Source: Naganishia liquefaciens
Lineage: Eukaryota; Basidiomycota; Tremellomycetes; Filobasidiales; Filobasidiaceae
Assembly: GCA_013423385.1 (NCBI GenBank)
Contig: BLZA01000024.1
Span: 1 to 64,000, forward strand
Reading direction: 5' to 3'
Length of the DNA stretch: 64,000 nt
This document shows positions 34,793 through 47,100 of this stretch, in pieces. The notes below the pieces were generated by a model. That model saw only the letters and a program-made list of their open reading frames with translations, was not told the DNA's origin and did not search any database. A program made the position numbers and the translations under genes. Within the stretch, counting starts at the first letter, position 1. The number at the start of each line of letters is the position of its first letter.

Positions 34793-35974
34793 CAAAATTG
34801 AGTGTGTCGGGATGTGTTGTGGTGTGCCCTGCTGATTTTGAGTAGTCGACAAGCTGTCAAGACATGAGCAAACTATGCAAGGTTTAGGAAGCGCGGTAAA
34901 TCGAGGAAACGGACCGTGTATTGGGAACGTCCAGTATTCAGTTGATATCGACCGATCACAGGGGTTACGAAAACATGACATGCGTAGGAGCTGTATGGGG
35001 CGCATGTGTCGGCTTTGCAAAGCGCTCCGAGTGGTCTCCCTGGCAACTAGAAGGTCTCGTCATGCCAAGTCACCTCAGGCACGCGCCACGATCAAGGCGT
35101 TTGGCCCATATGTTGGTATTCGAGAGAGAAGCCGTGTTTCATCTCAGACAATCTGACGAAGGCATCGTCATGTATCAGCCGGAAGGCAAAGGAGAGCATT
35201 GCGTTAGTAAGGGTCCAGTGTCCCTTGGCCTTGCAGTGTGTCACAGCAGGTGATCACACAGTAGGCATCAGTCACAGCGCCAGGGGACCCAGTCTACTTA
35301 TCTTCTGCCGCTAAGATAAGCCTCTTTGCTTCCGCGTCAGATACGGAACGGAATTCGAACGACTTTGAAACCCAAGCGTCAAGCAAGATGTACGACTCTG
35401 GTCTCGAGCGGTTCACGGGGAACCTCACGGGAGAGGTTCTGTCTCTCGAGACCGGTGCAAGTTCCCCTGCCTGACATATTGATAGCTCATCCACTTTTCG
35501 TGTGCAGCAGTCAGGCCGTTATCGAGCGTGTTGTCTCTTTCGTTGTCACTTCGGCGTTTTCCGATTTAGATAATCTCACGTCCCGCGCCAAGCAGGTACG
35601 AGTGTATTGATTCTCGGGACACAAAGTGGATTCCATCTGTCTTCGGGATGGTCCTCGGCGTTTATCCTGAGTGGGAAAGGCTGCTGTAGAGGTGAAATTG
35701 CTGGGGAATTTACCGGGGGATTCGCGTTATCGACGATGATAGGACGTGCCTGCTGTGCATCTCGATGCGCAAGCCATGCGAGTAGACATTCCTCGGGCTT
35801 ATCGCTTCCTCCTTCGTCTATCCTCTGGGTAGACTCCAGATGATGCGCTCATCTCGTAAACACGGTCGCGATATCGCGCAAGTTCATTCAAGACGTATAA
35901 ATCGCATGCCACAATCCAGCATCCGGTCGTCCTGAGACCATGCGCTTTGTGTGAAAAAGAGCTCAAGTGATACG
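34793..35974. other. Intergenic region, 1.2 kb
   Basis: Between the GFA gene and the Dal5-type transporter, both plus strand. Open frames are at most about 110 codons, overlap each other in several frames and contain no known motif. Probably regulatory DNA for the transporter; no repeat recognised. Confidence 0.5.
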
Positions 35975-38427
35975 ATGAATGCAGTTCCAGTGTTGAATAT
36001 CGAATCCGAGGCCCAAGCGCCTGCTGCTGAAAAGTCACCCCTCAAGCAAGATGAGAAAGAAACATTCGACGAGACGAAGATCGCAGTAGAGGAAGTCGAA
36101 GAGTACGTTCACGGCGGCACCCCTTTCGCCGGAACGCCGCTCACTGCGCCCAGACCTGAAGAGGAATTTACAGAGGAAGAATTCAAGAAACTCAAAAGGA
36201 AAATCGACTGGGTCATACTGTAAGCTCGATGAATAGGGCTTGGATTTCACGCTGAACATGCTCTAGTCGTGAGCTTTAGCTGAGCCTGGTCTATTGTCGC
36301 CTACCTAACTTGCTCTTAGCTTTGCTATGGATTTGCTACGGCATTCAGCAGACTGTAAGCCATCGGTCAAGCTAGTAACCCTTTGAGTTTAACTTTCGTC
36401 CTAGGATAAAACATCCATCAGTACTCAGGCGCTCTACGGACTCCGTGAAGACACAGGCCTTGTCGGCAACCAATACGCCATGCTGACGACACTGTTTTAC
36501 ATTTGTTACATGTTTGCCGGTAAGTTCCGGAGAATGATGTGGGCTGTTTGCTCAGGTGCCTTTCGCTTTATGAATCAAGAGTTCCCCTCGACGTGGATGC
36601 TGCAACGCTTGAACATGGGCAAGGGATTGAGCGGTTACATGATCTGCTGGGGTTGCATGGTGATCGCTGTCGGGCTAGCCAAGAACTACACCCAGCTCGC
36701 TACTTTTCGGTCGTTGCAAGGTGTTTTTGAATCTACGATCTCGCCGGGCTTTCGTAAGTTTCCAGGTCCCGGCTATGTCAATCCCCGACAAGTCCTGATC
36801 CCAGACAGTCTTTCTCATTGGAAGTTGGTACAAGACAGAGGAGCACGCGTCCCGATCCATGTTTTTCCAGAGCGCAAATGCTGGGTTCGGTATTATTGCA
36901 GATCTGGTCATGGTGCTTGGCATCGCCAGGGCTGCTGACAAGTGAGTAGAGCACGTCGCGGAAGATCAACGCTGACTGTTTGGCAGACATGAAGGTTGGT
37001 CCTTGAAAACGCGAATTTGCGCAGACCGCTGACACTAGCCAAGGCGGCTTTGCGGCATGGCGAGGGTATGTTTCGAGGCAACACGCGATGTCTTCACTAA
37101 CCCTTTCCCCAGCATTGGCATGTTTCTGGGTGGTCTCACACTTCTCGCTGCATTCGCGTGTCTGATTATGCTGGGAACGCCGAGCGAGGTCTGGTGGCTG
37201 ACTAAACGTGAACGACGAATGGCAAATGGTAGGCACGCCACGGTTCTGCGCACTCTCCCACTTACGCGTACTCGGCGGACATCTTTTAGCACGGATCGCC
37301 GACAATAACAGTGGAACAGACATGACCGGTCGAAAGCAATGGTCGTGGCTGCAAGTGCGGGACGCTTTCACAGACCCTCAGACATGGTTTTGCGCGGGGA
37401 ATACCTTTCTAAGCGTAAGTCTTCAGGCCGCACGCGAGACACCTGCTGACTTTTGCAGTGCGTAAGCACAATTCTTTGACGAGGCCAGATACCTGACTGA
37501 CCGCACACGCTGGTATTAGATTCCCAACGGAGGTGAGTCTTGTACAGCCCAGACACTTTCCAAGCTGACATACCCCAGGGGTAAATACTTCTTCTCTTTT
37601 GCAATCTTGTCTCATGCTGACCTGCCAAAGATCACGACTTTTGGCTCGCTGATCAACAAGGCGTTTGGTTTCACCAACGAAGAAGTAATCTTGTACGGTA
37701 TTCCTCGCGGCGTGCTCAGCGTGTCCCTTTTCGCCCTCATCATGTGGTCGACTCGTCGATGGACCGGCATTCGATTCTGGATTATGCTGGCAGCATGCAT
37801 CCCCCCCTTTGTCGGACTGCTCGCAATCGCACTATTACCGACAGACGTCTCCTACAAATGGACCAAATGGGGCATGTACTTGATCGCAGTGACATTCATC
37901 ATTCCGACATTCATGGGATGGCAAATGATCCCCTCGAATATGGCCGGCAAAACGAAGCGGACCGTATGCTCCTCGATCAACTTTATCGCTTATTGCGTCG
38001 GTGAGTGGTGGCAACCACCTCCTGACCTGACCTGACCTGACCTGACCTGACCGAGGCTCATGCTTTTACAGGCAACATCATCGGCAGTCAGGTCTTTCGA
38101 CCGGATGACGCACCGAGGTATCTGAGAGGTGCGTCAGAAAGGCCACACCAGACCAACACTGACATTTTTCGCAGGGACCGCCGTCCTTGCCGCGTGCATC
38201 GGCGTGCAATTTCTCGTCATTCTCGCGTGGCGTACCTACTATGTTTGGCGGAACAGACAGCAATCCCGGTTCGTGGCGGCTCAAGCGCTGTCGCCGGCAG
38301 AGGTCGAAGTCAAGGCCAAAGAGCTAGGCAACATGGACAAGACTGACCGAGAGAATCCGTATTTCCGGTGAGTGCGGGTGCGTGTCGGTCAGCCTTTTGC
38401 TGACATGCCTCCAGGTACTCGCTATAG
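35975..38427 (+). CDS. MFS anion transporter of the Dal5/allantoate permease type
   Basis: Start MNAVPVLNIESEAQAPAAEK; an acidic cytosolic N-terminus of about 85 residues leads into KLKRKIDWVIL and the first membrane segment. Then DKTSISTQALYGLREDTGLV (the DK motif after TM1), TMs 2-4 with LQRLNMGKGLSGYMICWGCM, and RSLQGVFESTISPGF, the ACS/Dal5-family signature at TM4. TTFGSLINKAFGFTNEEVIL and NFIAYCVGNIIGSQVF belong to the second half. Twelve membrane segments fit. Relatives carry allantoate, nicotinate, biotin or other organic anions; substrate unknown here. Up to nine short introns, one containing a CCTGA repeat. The stop is only 34 bases from the convergent IF-2 stop. Confidence 0.85.
38021..38050 (+). 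repeat. (CCTGA)6 repeat inside an intron
   Basis: Six perfect copies of cctga within the intron that starts with GTGAGT at 38001 and ends near 38070 (TTTACAG). The repeat contains CTGAC, which resembles the branch-point sequence of this genome's introns, so the intron offers several possible branch points in a row. Confidence 0.85.
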
Positions 38428-38461
38428 TTAGTCGGGAGTATGCAATCGTTGTATAGATGGG

Positions 38462-41296
38462 TTACAATTCGCGCGGCTTTTCCACTTTTTGATACGCGAC
38501 GATAACGTCTCCGTCCTTGATCTCTTTGAATCCATGTACCGAGAGCCCGCATTCGCTGCCCTTTCTTGCCTCGGAAATGTCCTTTTTCACGTGTTTAAGA
38601 GAATCAAGAGTGCCTGCAGACGAGCCAAAGGGTCAGCAAGGAAGGGTCCCGCACGGCGACAAGACCTACCGTCAAAGATGACTTGTCGCTCCTCTCCACG
38701 CAACACGCGAACCAGATCGTGTCGACCAATCACCCCATTCGACACCCTGCACCCGGCGATACTCGCACTTTCCTTGCCCTTGACGGCAATGGAAAACATT
38801 TGCAAGACTGTCGCTTCGCCGAGCACGCGCGTCTCGATGACGGGAGGCAAGAGCGAAGCGACCTTGGCCCTGACGGTTTCAATCAGTCGGTAGATGACGG
38901 TTTCAAGGTGGATGGGCACATTTGACTTGGCGGCGTGGCTTGTGACGGATTTGGCAGCCTTGACCGAGAAGCCGATGATCATGCCTGAGGCAAGTAAAAT
39001 GGGTCAATGTGTTCGACGGCACGCGCTTCAGGGGACGTACCCTGAGCGGCCTCTGCGATCGCTACGTCCGACTCGGCCACATCTCCCACGCCGGCATGTA
39101 TAATCTTGACGCCGGCCTCCTTGTTACCGATATGCTCGAGCGCTCCGACCACGGCTTCAACGGTGCCACTGACATCTGCGCGAATGACGAGTCTCAACTC
39201 GCGAAACGTCGGCGCATTATCCGACTGCCGATGAGCCGCCGCCGTGGCCGCCACGGGATCCACGCCTTCAGCCTTGGCGGCGTCGGCAATCGCCTCATCC
39301 TGTTCGATCCGCTCGCGCTCCAGTCGTCGCTTTTCATTAATTCTTTCCACGTCGGCCATGAGTGCCTTGCGCTCGGCGTCACGCCGACGATTGGCGACGG
39401 CCCGCTTGGCGTCCTCCTCGTTTGGCGCCTGCAAGATTTCGTCTCCGGCCGAGGGAACGTCTTTCCATCCGGTCACGATGACGGGCATCCCGGGCAGGGC
39501 TTCCTTGACGGGCCGTGCCTTGTCGTCGGTCATCTGGCGGACACGACACCACGTTTGACCGGCGACGATGGCGTCACCCGTTCGCAGGGTTCCGCGCGTG
39601 ATGAGAACGGTCGCGACGTTGCTTCCCGGGCGCGCATATGTCAGTGCGGCGTCAATAAGGCGCCCACCCGTGAAACTCACCCTCGACCCTTTTCGACGCG
39701 CGACTCGAGCACAAAGCCCTCGGCCTTGCTCGTCCTGCTCGCCCGTAAATCCCGCACTTCGGCCACGGTCGCGAGCGTCTCGACGAGCTCATCGAGTCCG
39801 ATCCTGTGCAGGCCCGACACCTGCACCGACGGCACATCGCCGCCATCCTCCTCCAAGTAGACACCCTCGACCATCAATGCATTCTTGACGCGATGAATGT
39901 CGACGGCCGGCTTGTCGCACTTGTTGATGGCGACGACGAGCCCGATATGCTCGCCCTCGGCCTTGACGAGCTCGATCACTTCCCTCGTCTGCGGCATCAC
40001 TCCGTCATCCGCCGCCACGACGAGCACGACGATATCCGTCACGTGTGCGCCACGCGCCCGCATGGCCGTAAACGCGGCATGACCGGGCGTATCCAGAAAC
40101 GTAATGGCCGCCGCCTCGGCCTCATCTGGGCCCGATGCCGATGCCGATGCCGATGCCGATGCCGCGGCGGCCAGAAGCGGAACGGAGAATGCGCCAATGT
40201 GTTGCGTGATCCCGCCGGCTTCCCCCGCGGCGACGGACGTATGCCGGAGCGCATCAAGCAGCGTCGTCTTGCCGTGATCGACGTGGCCCATGATGGTCAC
40301 CACGGGCGGACGCGACGGCAGGAGCGCCATCTGCTCAGCCGTCGGTGGTGGATCTGGGTAAATGTCGAATGATTTTTCCGCATCGACGATCGGCGTCAGG
40401 TTGTATTCCATGGCGACGAGCGATGCATCCTCGGCGGAAAGCAGGTAATCCGAGTGCGTCTGTTCGGGCGTCATCCCGATGCGCTGCATCTTGCGCTGCA
40501 GGGCGGGTAGCTTTTGATCGACGATTCGCGCGAGGTCGCCGACGCGGACCGAGGGCGGGATGAACACCTGTCGATCGACGACGACGACGGCCGTGTGGAT
40601 CGGTTTCGGCGTCTTGCGTCGGGCTGGTGGTGGTGGTGGTGGTGGTGGTGGCGGCGGCTGCTGCTGCTGCTGCTGCTGCTGCTGCACATCACGCAACGAG
40701 CCCCGGCCTTGGGAGCCTCCCCTGCGGTGAGACTGCTGCCGCGCGTGCTTGCGCCGTCCCTCGTGTTCACGCTCGACCTCGACGTCTTCCATCGGGCCAA
40801 CGTCGATGCCCGCCGCGCTCTCCGCCAGGGACGGACGCGGGGAGGTGGTCTTGCGCGGTCCATCCGGCTTGACGGCCCTCGGATTCGGATTCGGATTCGG
40901 ATTCGAATTCGGCGTCGCATTCACCCTCGACGACGATCGGTTCCCCGCCCCCGCGCCCTTGCGCTTGACGAGCCCGAACCGGGACTCGCGCTCCTTGTTC
41001 CCGGCCCCGGCGTCCCTCCGCGCCGCTGCAAACGACGGCACTTTTCCCCTCGTCGTCGTCGTCGTCGTCGGGCCCGCCGCCCACGATCGCGCGGTCGGGA
41101 CGACGGGTGCCGCCGCGGCGTCGGCGTCGGCGGTGCGGCCGAGCAGGCTGTTGAGCAGGGAATCGACGTCTTGCGGTTTCGGACGGCTGCATCGGACGGA
41201 CGAGTGGATGCGGCGGATGGCGTGCATGGCGTGCGCTGGCTGCCTGGCTGTGTTTGCTCGCTCTGAAATCCCCCGAATGACCGCCGCTGCCAACAT
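38462..41296 (-). CDS. IFM1: Mitochondrial translation initiation factor IF-2
   Basis: First exon 41296 to about 39690 encodes a long basic N-terminus with a probable mitochondrial presequence ([20 protein letters not shown]), a poly-Gln/poly-Pro tract, and then the GTPase. Landmarks: [20 protein letters not shown] (G1), [10 protein letters not shown] (switch I), [20 protein letters not shown] (G3) and [20 protein letters not shown] (G4). The next exon has [20 protein letters not shown] (domain II) and a Glu/Arg-rich helix. The following exons give [20 protein letters not shown] (domain III) and [20 protein letters not shown] near the end (domain IV, initiator-tRNA binding). The order matches MTIF2/IFM1, which places formyl-Met-tRNA on the mitochondrial ribosome. 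Three introns. Start is 147 bases from the divergent dynein chain start. Confidence 0.94.
40625..40685 (-). repeat. Trinucleotide repeats (poly-Pro and poly-Gln coding)
   Basis: On the plus strand a (TGG)n run is followed by (CTG)n. Read on the coding minus strand these give about nine Gln followed by about eleven Pro in the disordered N-terminal part of mitochondrial IF-2. Such tracts vary in length between strains; seen directly. Confidence 0.85.
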
Positions 41297-41443
41297 TTTC
41301 CCCTTTGCAACCCACGAATGTCTCAGCGCGCGCGCGGTGCGCCCGCGGCCTCTCTCGATCGCCCGCGGCGCCTATATCCTCCCTCCTCCCCTTTCCCCTT
41401 CCCCCTTCCCTTCCCCCTTCCCCCTGGCCCCGCCCCGACCACC

Positions 41444-43353
41444 ATGGCCACAGACACCGACTCTGACCCGTGGCAGGACCTCCTCGCGACCGCCACAGCG
41501 TCCCAGGACCCGATCCCGAAAAAACACCTCGTCGTATGCGGCGAGCCGTCGCGCGGGAAACGGACGCTCCTCGAGCGCGCGTGGGCGACCGGGGGGACGC
41601 TTGATGATGGGTTTCGTGCGCGCAATAGGGCAGCATATGTGGCGATCGGGGGAGCAGCGGACGGGACCGAGGGCCCGATGAGGCTGGATTTGCTGGATGA
41701 TCCCAGGCTCAAGGCGTCCGAGGGCGCCGTGGTGGGTTACGAATGGGTGGATATCAGTCAACCGGGCGAACCAGGTGCGGTTGCGGTCGCGGTTGCGGCC
41801 CCTTGTCCCTCGTTTCATCCTGGTTCCTGATCCGATCCGATCCGATCCAACCCCGCGACCTTGATCCTCAGATCGCATACCGCCATTATCCGTCTACACA
41901 ACACCCTCAAGCGAACCCCTCATGCTCCAGACGTTACCCCACGCAATCCCCAAAGCCCCAAACGACACGGGCTTTCTCATCGTCCTCGACTGGAGCAAGC
42001 CGCAAACGATGGTGGGCTCTCTCTCTCCAAGTACACTTTCACCCCACGCTCACTCTGCCCAGATCGAGGATCTGCTGCGCTGGCTGACATGGATAGAGTC
42101 ATGGACCGCACAGATGACGTCCCCGGAAGAACGCACAGCGGGTCGCCAACGTCGTGAGTTCCCCCCCTTCCCCCCCACCCCCCACCCCCTGCCCCCAACT
42201 CGCAGGACTCTCCCTCACGCCCCTCAGTACAATCCATCATCCAGCACTACGGCAACTCGACATTCGATGCCACCCTGCCCGACGTCGTCCTTCCGCTCGA
42301 CCCAGACACACTCGTTCACAACCAGTAAGCCGCTCGCTGCCATTCCCACCTCCTATCGTGCTCACCCCGCCCCGCCCCACCCCACCCCGCCCCGCCCCGC
42401 CCAACAGATCCGGCATCTCGATCACCATCGTCCTCACCCACGCCGATACCATCCGCGCCACGGGCGAAAAGCTGATTGCGCGCGGCCTCGTCTCGGGGAA
42501 AGGATATTCCGGACAGGCCGGGGATGAGTCCGAGGCGTATTTGAGCGGGGCGAGTTGGGAGGAACGGGTCGAGTGGATGATGCAGGTTGTACGGACGGTA
42601 GCTCTGAGATGTAAGTCGGCCCCCCCGACCGAAGAACTTGGTCGGCCCCCCCTCCCCCCCTCACCCCCCTCTCGCTCGACGCGTTTGCTGACCGCCGACA
42701 GACGGCGCATCCGTGATACACACCTCGACGGCCGACCCCTCGACATTCACCAACCTTGGCGCCCTCGTCCTTTGCTCTCTCTACCACCTCCCCGCCACCA
42801 CCCCCGCCACCACCCGCCTCGCCGCCAAACTCGCCCACCGGTTCCCCTGCCCGCATCCACCCAACGCACTCGATCGCGACCGGGTCATCATCCCGCGCGG
42901 GCGGGATTCGCCGGCGAGGATACGCGTGCTCCGGGAGAGCTTTGATGTTGGGCGGATCGGGAGCATGTGGGACGACGAGTTGAGACGGAAACGCGCGTTG
43001 AGGGATCTATGGAGGGTCGTCGTACCGGATATCCAACGGGAAAACCGTGAGCCCCCCTCCCCTCGACGGCGCATTCCCCCCCCCCCCGCTAACCCAACCC
43101 CCCNNNNNNNNNNCAACATCAATCGCCGTCACTAGATTCTTCCTCCGGGATTCCGCGGACGGCACAACAATACGTCGCCGGCAACTCCTCGTCTTGCGCG
43201 GGCACAGGCGCGGGCACGTCCACGAGGTCCGCGCTCGAGGGACGGGACGATGCCCGTCCAAACCGATCGGCGTCGTGGGCCCGTTGCCGAGTGGCGGGGC
43301 CTGACGATTCCCGAGTGTGCAAGTTTCCGTCGCGCGCATGGAAGAGCGAATAA
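41444..43353 (+). CDS. Cytoplasmic dynein light intermediate chain
   Basis: Start MATDTDSDPWQDLLATATAS at 41444. A Ras-like fold follows: HLVVCGEPSRGKRTLLERA (P-loop GEPSRGKR), YEWVDIS, APNDTGFLIVLDWSKPQTM, DLLRWLTWIESW, SGISITIVLTHADTIRATGE (nucleotide-base strand), SWEERVEWMMQVVRTVAL, VIHTSTADPSTFTNLGALVL and RVIIPRGRDSPARIRVLRES. This is the DYNC1LI family, which couples dynein to adaptors and to the heavy chain. The P-loop ends Lys-Arg instead of Lys-Ser/Thr, as may happen in family members that bind nucleotide weakly or not at all. The exon after the assembly gap continues in frame (SSSGIPRTAQQYVAGNS) and stops at 43353. Introns are strikingly C-rich. Confidence 0.85.
43104..43113. other. 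Assembly gap (10 N) in the last dynein-chain intron
   Basis: Ten N bases directly after a run of C and AC (ccccc...gctaacccaacccccc). The true length is unknown. The gap sits between donor GTGAGC at about 43048 and acceptor CACTAG at about 43135, so it probably does not remove coding sequence. Confidence 0.9.
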
Positions 43354-44163
43354 GGTGCGTGGCCCCTACCCGGGTCCTTCCCCGCTATTTTGTCTTTTTT
43401 GCGCTGGGTGAAGCTTGCCTTTTTCTTTTTTTGGGGGACAGATCGAACCAACACCCGCAGGCCCAACCACGTTGAATGGACTGCTTCACAACTTTGTGAA
43501 TTTGTGCTTCCCCGCCCGGAGAGAGCGGGGGATTGGCCCTTTGTTGGGGGGGGGGGACACGCAGTTCCAGGGGCTTATTGCGGGGAGACGGACGCCCGGG
43601 TGTACCCCGGTCAAGGAATGACCTGGCCTTCGGTGGTGGTGGTGGTGGTGGAGGTGGTGGCATTTCATCGGTCGGTTGTGGCGTGTGGGAGGAGAAAAGG
43701 GGGACAAGGTTTTCCCGTATCGGAAGGCGGGTCGGCATATGCGAGTTGGGGCTCGGTATGCGAGGCTTTGCGGGGGAAAAAAACGCAAGTGCAGTGTGGA
43801 TATTGCAAATGGAAGTAGCTGTTTCCTTTGTGCCGAAAAGGCTGAGAAAGTCCCAGTCATGACGGGGGGGTTGGCGCTGCGAGCCCTGGGACATTGCGCG
43901 GCCGTCCGAAACAGGCAACCGGGGGACGGGCTTGAGCAGAAGAAACCTGGCCTTTGCGGAACCTTGTCGAGCAGGGGGCATTAATCCGGCCTGCTATAGA
44001 TCAAGGCTGGGAAGAACCCGCGCCCGGTTCCCAAGCAGGGATGGGGGGGGGGGGAGGAGGGGGGGGAGGGGACAGGTCGCTCTGATTCGTCATCCGTGTT
44101 CGATCACATTCTTGGGTTTCGCGTCCTCTCGTGCACATTCGAGTCTCCTCCTGACAACTGACA
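43354..44163. other. Intergenic region with long G runs
   Basis: Between the dynein chain and MCD4. It contains a run of 11 G at 43546-43556, a (GGT)n stretch around 43632-43668, and G runs of 12 and about 8 at 44043-44073. Frames that are open on both strands across it are proline- or glycine-rich shadows of this composition. The G runs lie 90-120 bases upstream of the MCD4 start and could form G-quadruplexes in the promoter, which is inference. Confidence 0.65.
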
Positions 44164-47100
44164 ATGCCCCTTCGAGACAACCTCGCCGTCCATCCAACAG
44201 GGAAATCCTCTCGCCAGAGCGACGGGCCTGCCACGATGCTCTCCATATTCCCAAAGTCCCCGCAAAAGGTCGTCTGGATCGGTCTCGCTCTCCATCTGAC
44301 GTACCTTGTGGCCATGTTTGACACATTTTTCCACTCGCCCATCGTTCACGTTGGTGTCCATCATGCGGTCTCGAGAACGGATGAGCAGCCCTTGGCACAG
44401 AGAGTGGTATTGATGGTAGGTGAGTATGTGACGGATATCTCAAACAAGGCACAAGGAAAACTCGCTGACGGTAACCATGCTTAGCGGATGGATTGCGCGC
44501 GGATCTTGTTTTCACGCCAGAGGGTTCTCCAAGGATACCTCTTGCCCAAGGCGAGGTGATGGCACCGCATCTTCGGTCCGTCATCGAGCACAAGGGCGCG
44601 TTTGGGCTGTCTCACACAAGGGTGCCAACGGAAAGTCGGCCTGGACGTGAGTTCAGTCTTTCTTTCCGGCTCGCAACGCAGCGAATTGACTTTGCGCAGA
44701 CGTGGCGTTGATTGCCGGGCTTTGGGAAGACCCAAGCGCTGTGTTCAAAGGTCGGTCGGCCGGTCGGATCTCTTGCTGTTGTACACTGGCTGACACACTC
44801 GGAATAGGATGGAAGCATAACCCAGTCTCATTCGACTCGGTCTTCAATCATTCCTCTACAACTTTCTCCTTTGGCAGTCCGGACATCCTGCCGATCTTTG
44901 CGTCCCCGCCGCCGAATGGCAAGAGCGAGGATAACCCGCTGGATGAGCAGAGGAATATCTTGATGTGGATGTACGACGCAGATGCCGAGGATTTCACATC
45001 AGGTATGTCTTGGCGTCGGCTCTGTCCCGTCGAGTCTTTTACCATCGTTGACATCGGGCAGACGCGACGCAGCTCGATTACTTTGTCCTCGATCAATTCC
45101 AAGCGCTACTGGAGCGTGGGCGGAGTGATCCGGCGCTTGATCAGAGGTTGCGGTCTCCGCATACCATTTTCTTTCTGCACCTGTTGGGGCTGGACACGAC
45201 GGGACACGGGTACGGTCCGCACTCCAAGGTACGGATTTCCGTCAAGGGTTCGAGTTCAGCAGCTGAAATTCCTGTCGTACAGGAGTACATCAAGAATATT
45301 CAAGTCGTCGACGGGATCGTCAAGGAGGTTGAGAGATTGATGCACGAGTACTTTGAGGATGATCGTACAGCTTTCTTGTTCACGTGAGCCTTGATTCCGT
45401 TTACGGGGATACAAGGCTGATCAAAGTTACAGCGCAGACCACGGCATGTCCAATATCGGAAACCACGGGGACGGGCGTGAGTGTTTTTCCGGCTTTATCG
45501 CGGCCAGTAATCTGACCTTGCGCGCAGATCCCGACAACACGCAGACGCCTTGGGTCGCCTGGGGATCCGGTGTTCGCTCGACCCTTCCCGAAGACCTCGA
45601 TAATACAACAAACGATGCCATCTCTCACCCCTGGGGGTTTTCTCATCTCCGCCGTCGCGATGTCGATCAGGTTGATTTGACGGCGCTCATGGCCGCGCTG
45701 AGTGGGACAAAGTGGCCGGGAAACAATGTCGGGATCGTACCGATCGATGTGCTAGACGCGAATGCACAGAGGAAAGCCGAGCTAGCGCTCGGGAATGCTC
45801 AAGAGATCATGGAGCAGTTCTCGGTCAAGGAAGGTGAGCCAGCCGGCTTGTATCGGACGCCCGGGTGATGACTCATGACCTTGTGCGCTGTAGAATTAAA
45901 GTCGAAACACCGGATATTTTTCAGGCCTTTTCCTGAACTATCTGTCATCAGCGGCAAGGCGTCAACAGCGGCGCAGCATATCGTTGCCAGCATCGAGGCC
46001 CAGATCTTTCGGGGAGACTTTGCGGTTGCCGAAAGGGAGAGCAACCAACTGGCAGCACTAGCTTTGCGTGGTATCGATTTTTACGACACGTTTGACCAGA
46101 ATCGCCTCAAGTGGATCGTTACCTCGGGATACATCTTGTTCGCGCTGTATACCCTGCTGTATACCATTATGATCTATGGACCGACCGCTCGGCTCGCCGC
46201 AAATGAACCCTCGGTCAAGCTGGATGTCGCGCTCGCTGGGATCGCTACAGGTGTCGCAGGTCTGTTCATGATGGAGAAGACTCCATGGTACTGCTTGTAC
46301 ACCAGTTTTCCGCTCTTCTTCGCACGTTGTCTGTTGCAGTTTGGGATCAAGGGGGCCGGGAACCTTTGGAAAATCGGTGGTCTTTGGGGCATCACAAGAG
46401 TCGCGGCAAGTGCAGGAGCGTCTATCGCTGCCCTGTTCTGTATGGCAGTAAGTAGCCGGCATCTTCTATTGGCATGGCGGAAGTTCAACTTGGTTCCAGA
46501 CAGGCTACAATGACCGCCGCGTTTGGTCTGCTGGCTTCATCCTCCTGGCACTGTACCCTTTCCTGGTGCAGACTCGGACAAATCTGCGAGAAAAGGCGGT
46601 GTGGGTTGCCGTAACAATTCCTTGTGCACTCTGGGCTACGCTAGATGTTGAAAAGCAGGAGAATGCAGAGCACCTGTTAGTTGAGAGAGAGAGTGTGTGT
46701 GTGTGTGGCAAAATTTCTGCTGATGAGGCCCTCCTTCACCAGCAAATACGCCAACCGGTTATATCTAGCGACAGCAGCGTTTGTCATTTGTTGGATATGG
46801 CGAAGAACCGGGTCTGCGGCAGCGATACCATCATGGCTCTCCGTGACATTTGCGACCCTCATATTCATGGGTTCTCATATCAATCGCGCCATTTCGTCAT
46901 TACAGGCCAAACAAGGCCTGAGTACATGGCGTCAGGTGGAGGCTTGGGCGCAGCTGTGTGCGTCACTCAGAATCTCGCCGTGATATTAGCTGATCTCTGC
47001 AACTCTCCAGTCACCTCTGCCGCTGGCTTACTGCGCGTCGGTCTTAAATCCCGGCAGGACGCTTTCGAACGGATTCTCTTGTTGGCTTTCGCATTTGCTC

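Noticed and set aside
40625-40685. Trinucleotide run as a CRISPR-like or regulatory array
   Set aside because: It is a plain coding poly-Gln/poly-Pro tract of mitochondrial IF-2.
43385-43981. Minus-strand 198-codon frame with a poly-Pro stretch upstream of MCD4
   Set aside because: Its composition follows the G/C runs and no motif or splice support is present; the plus-strand frames there are equally open.
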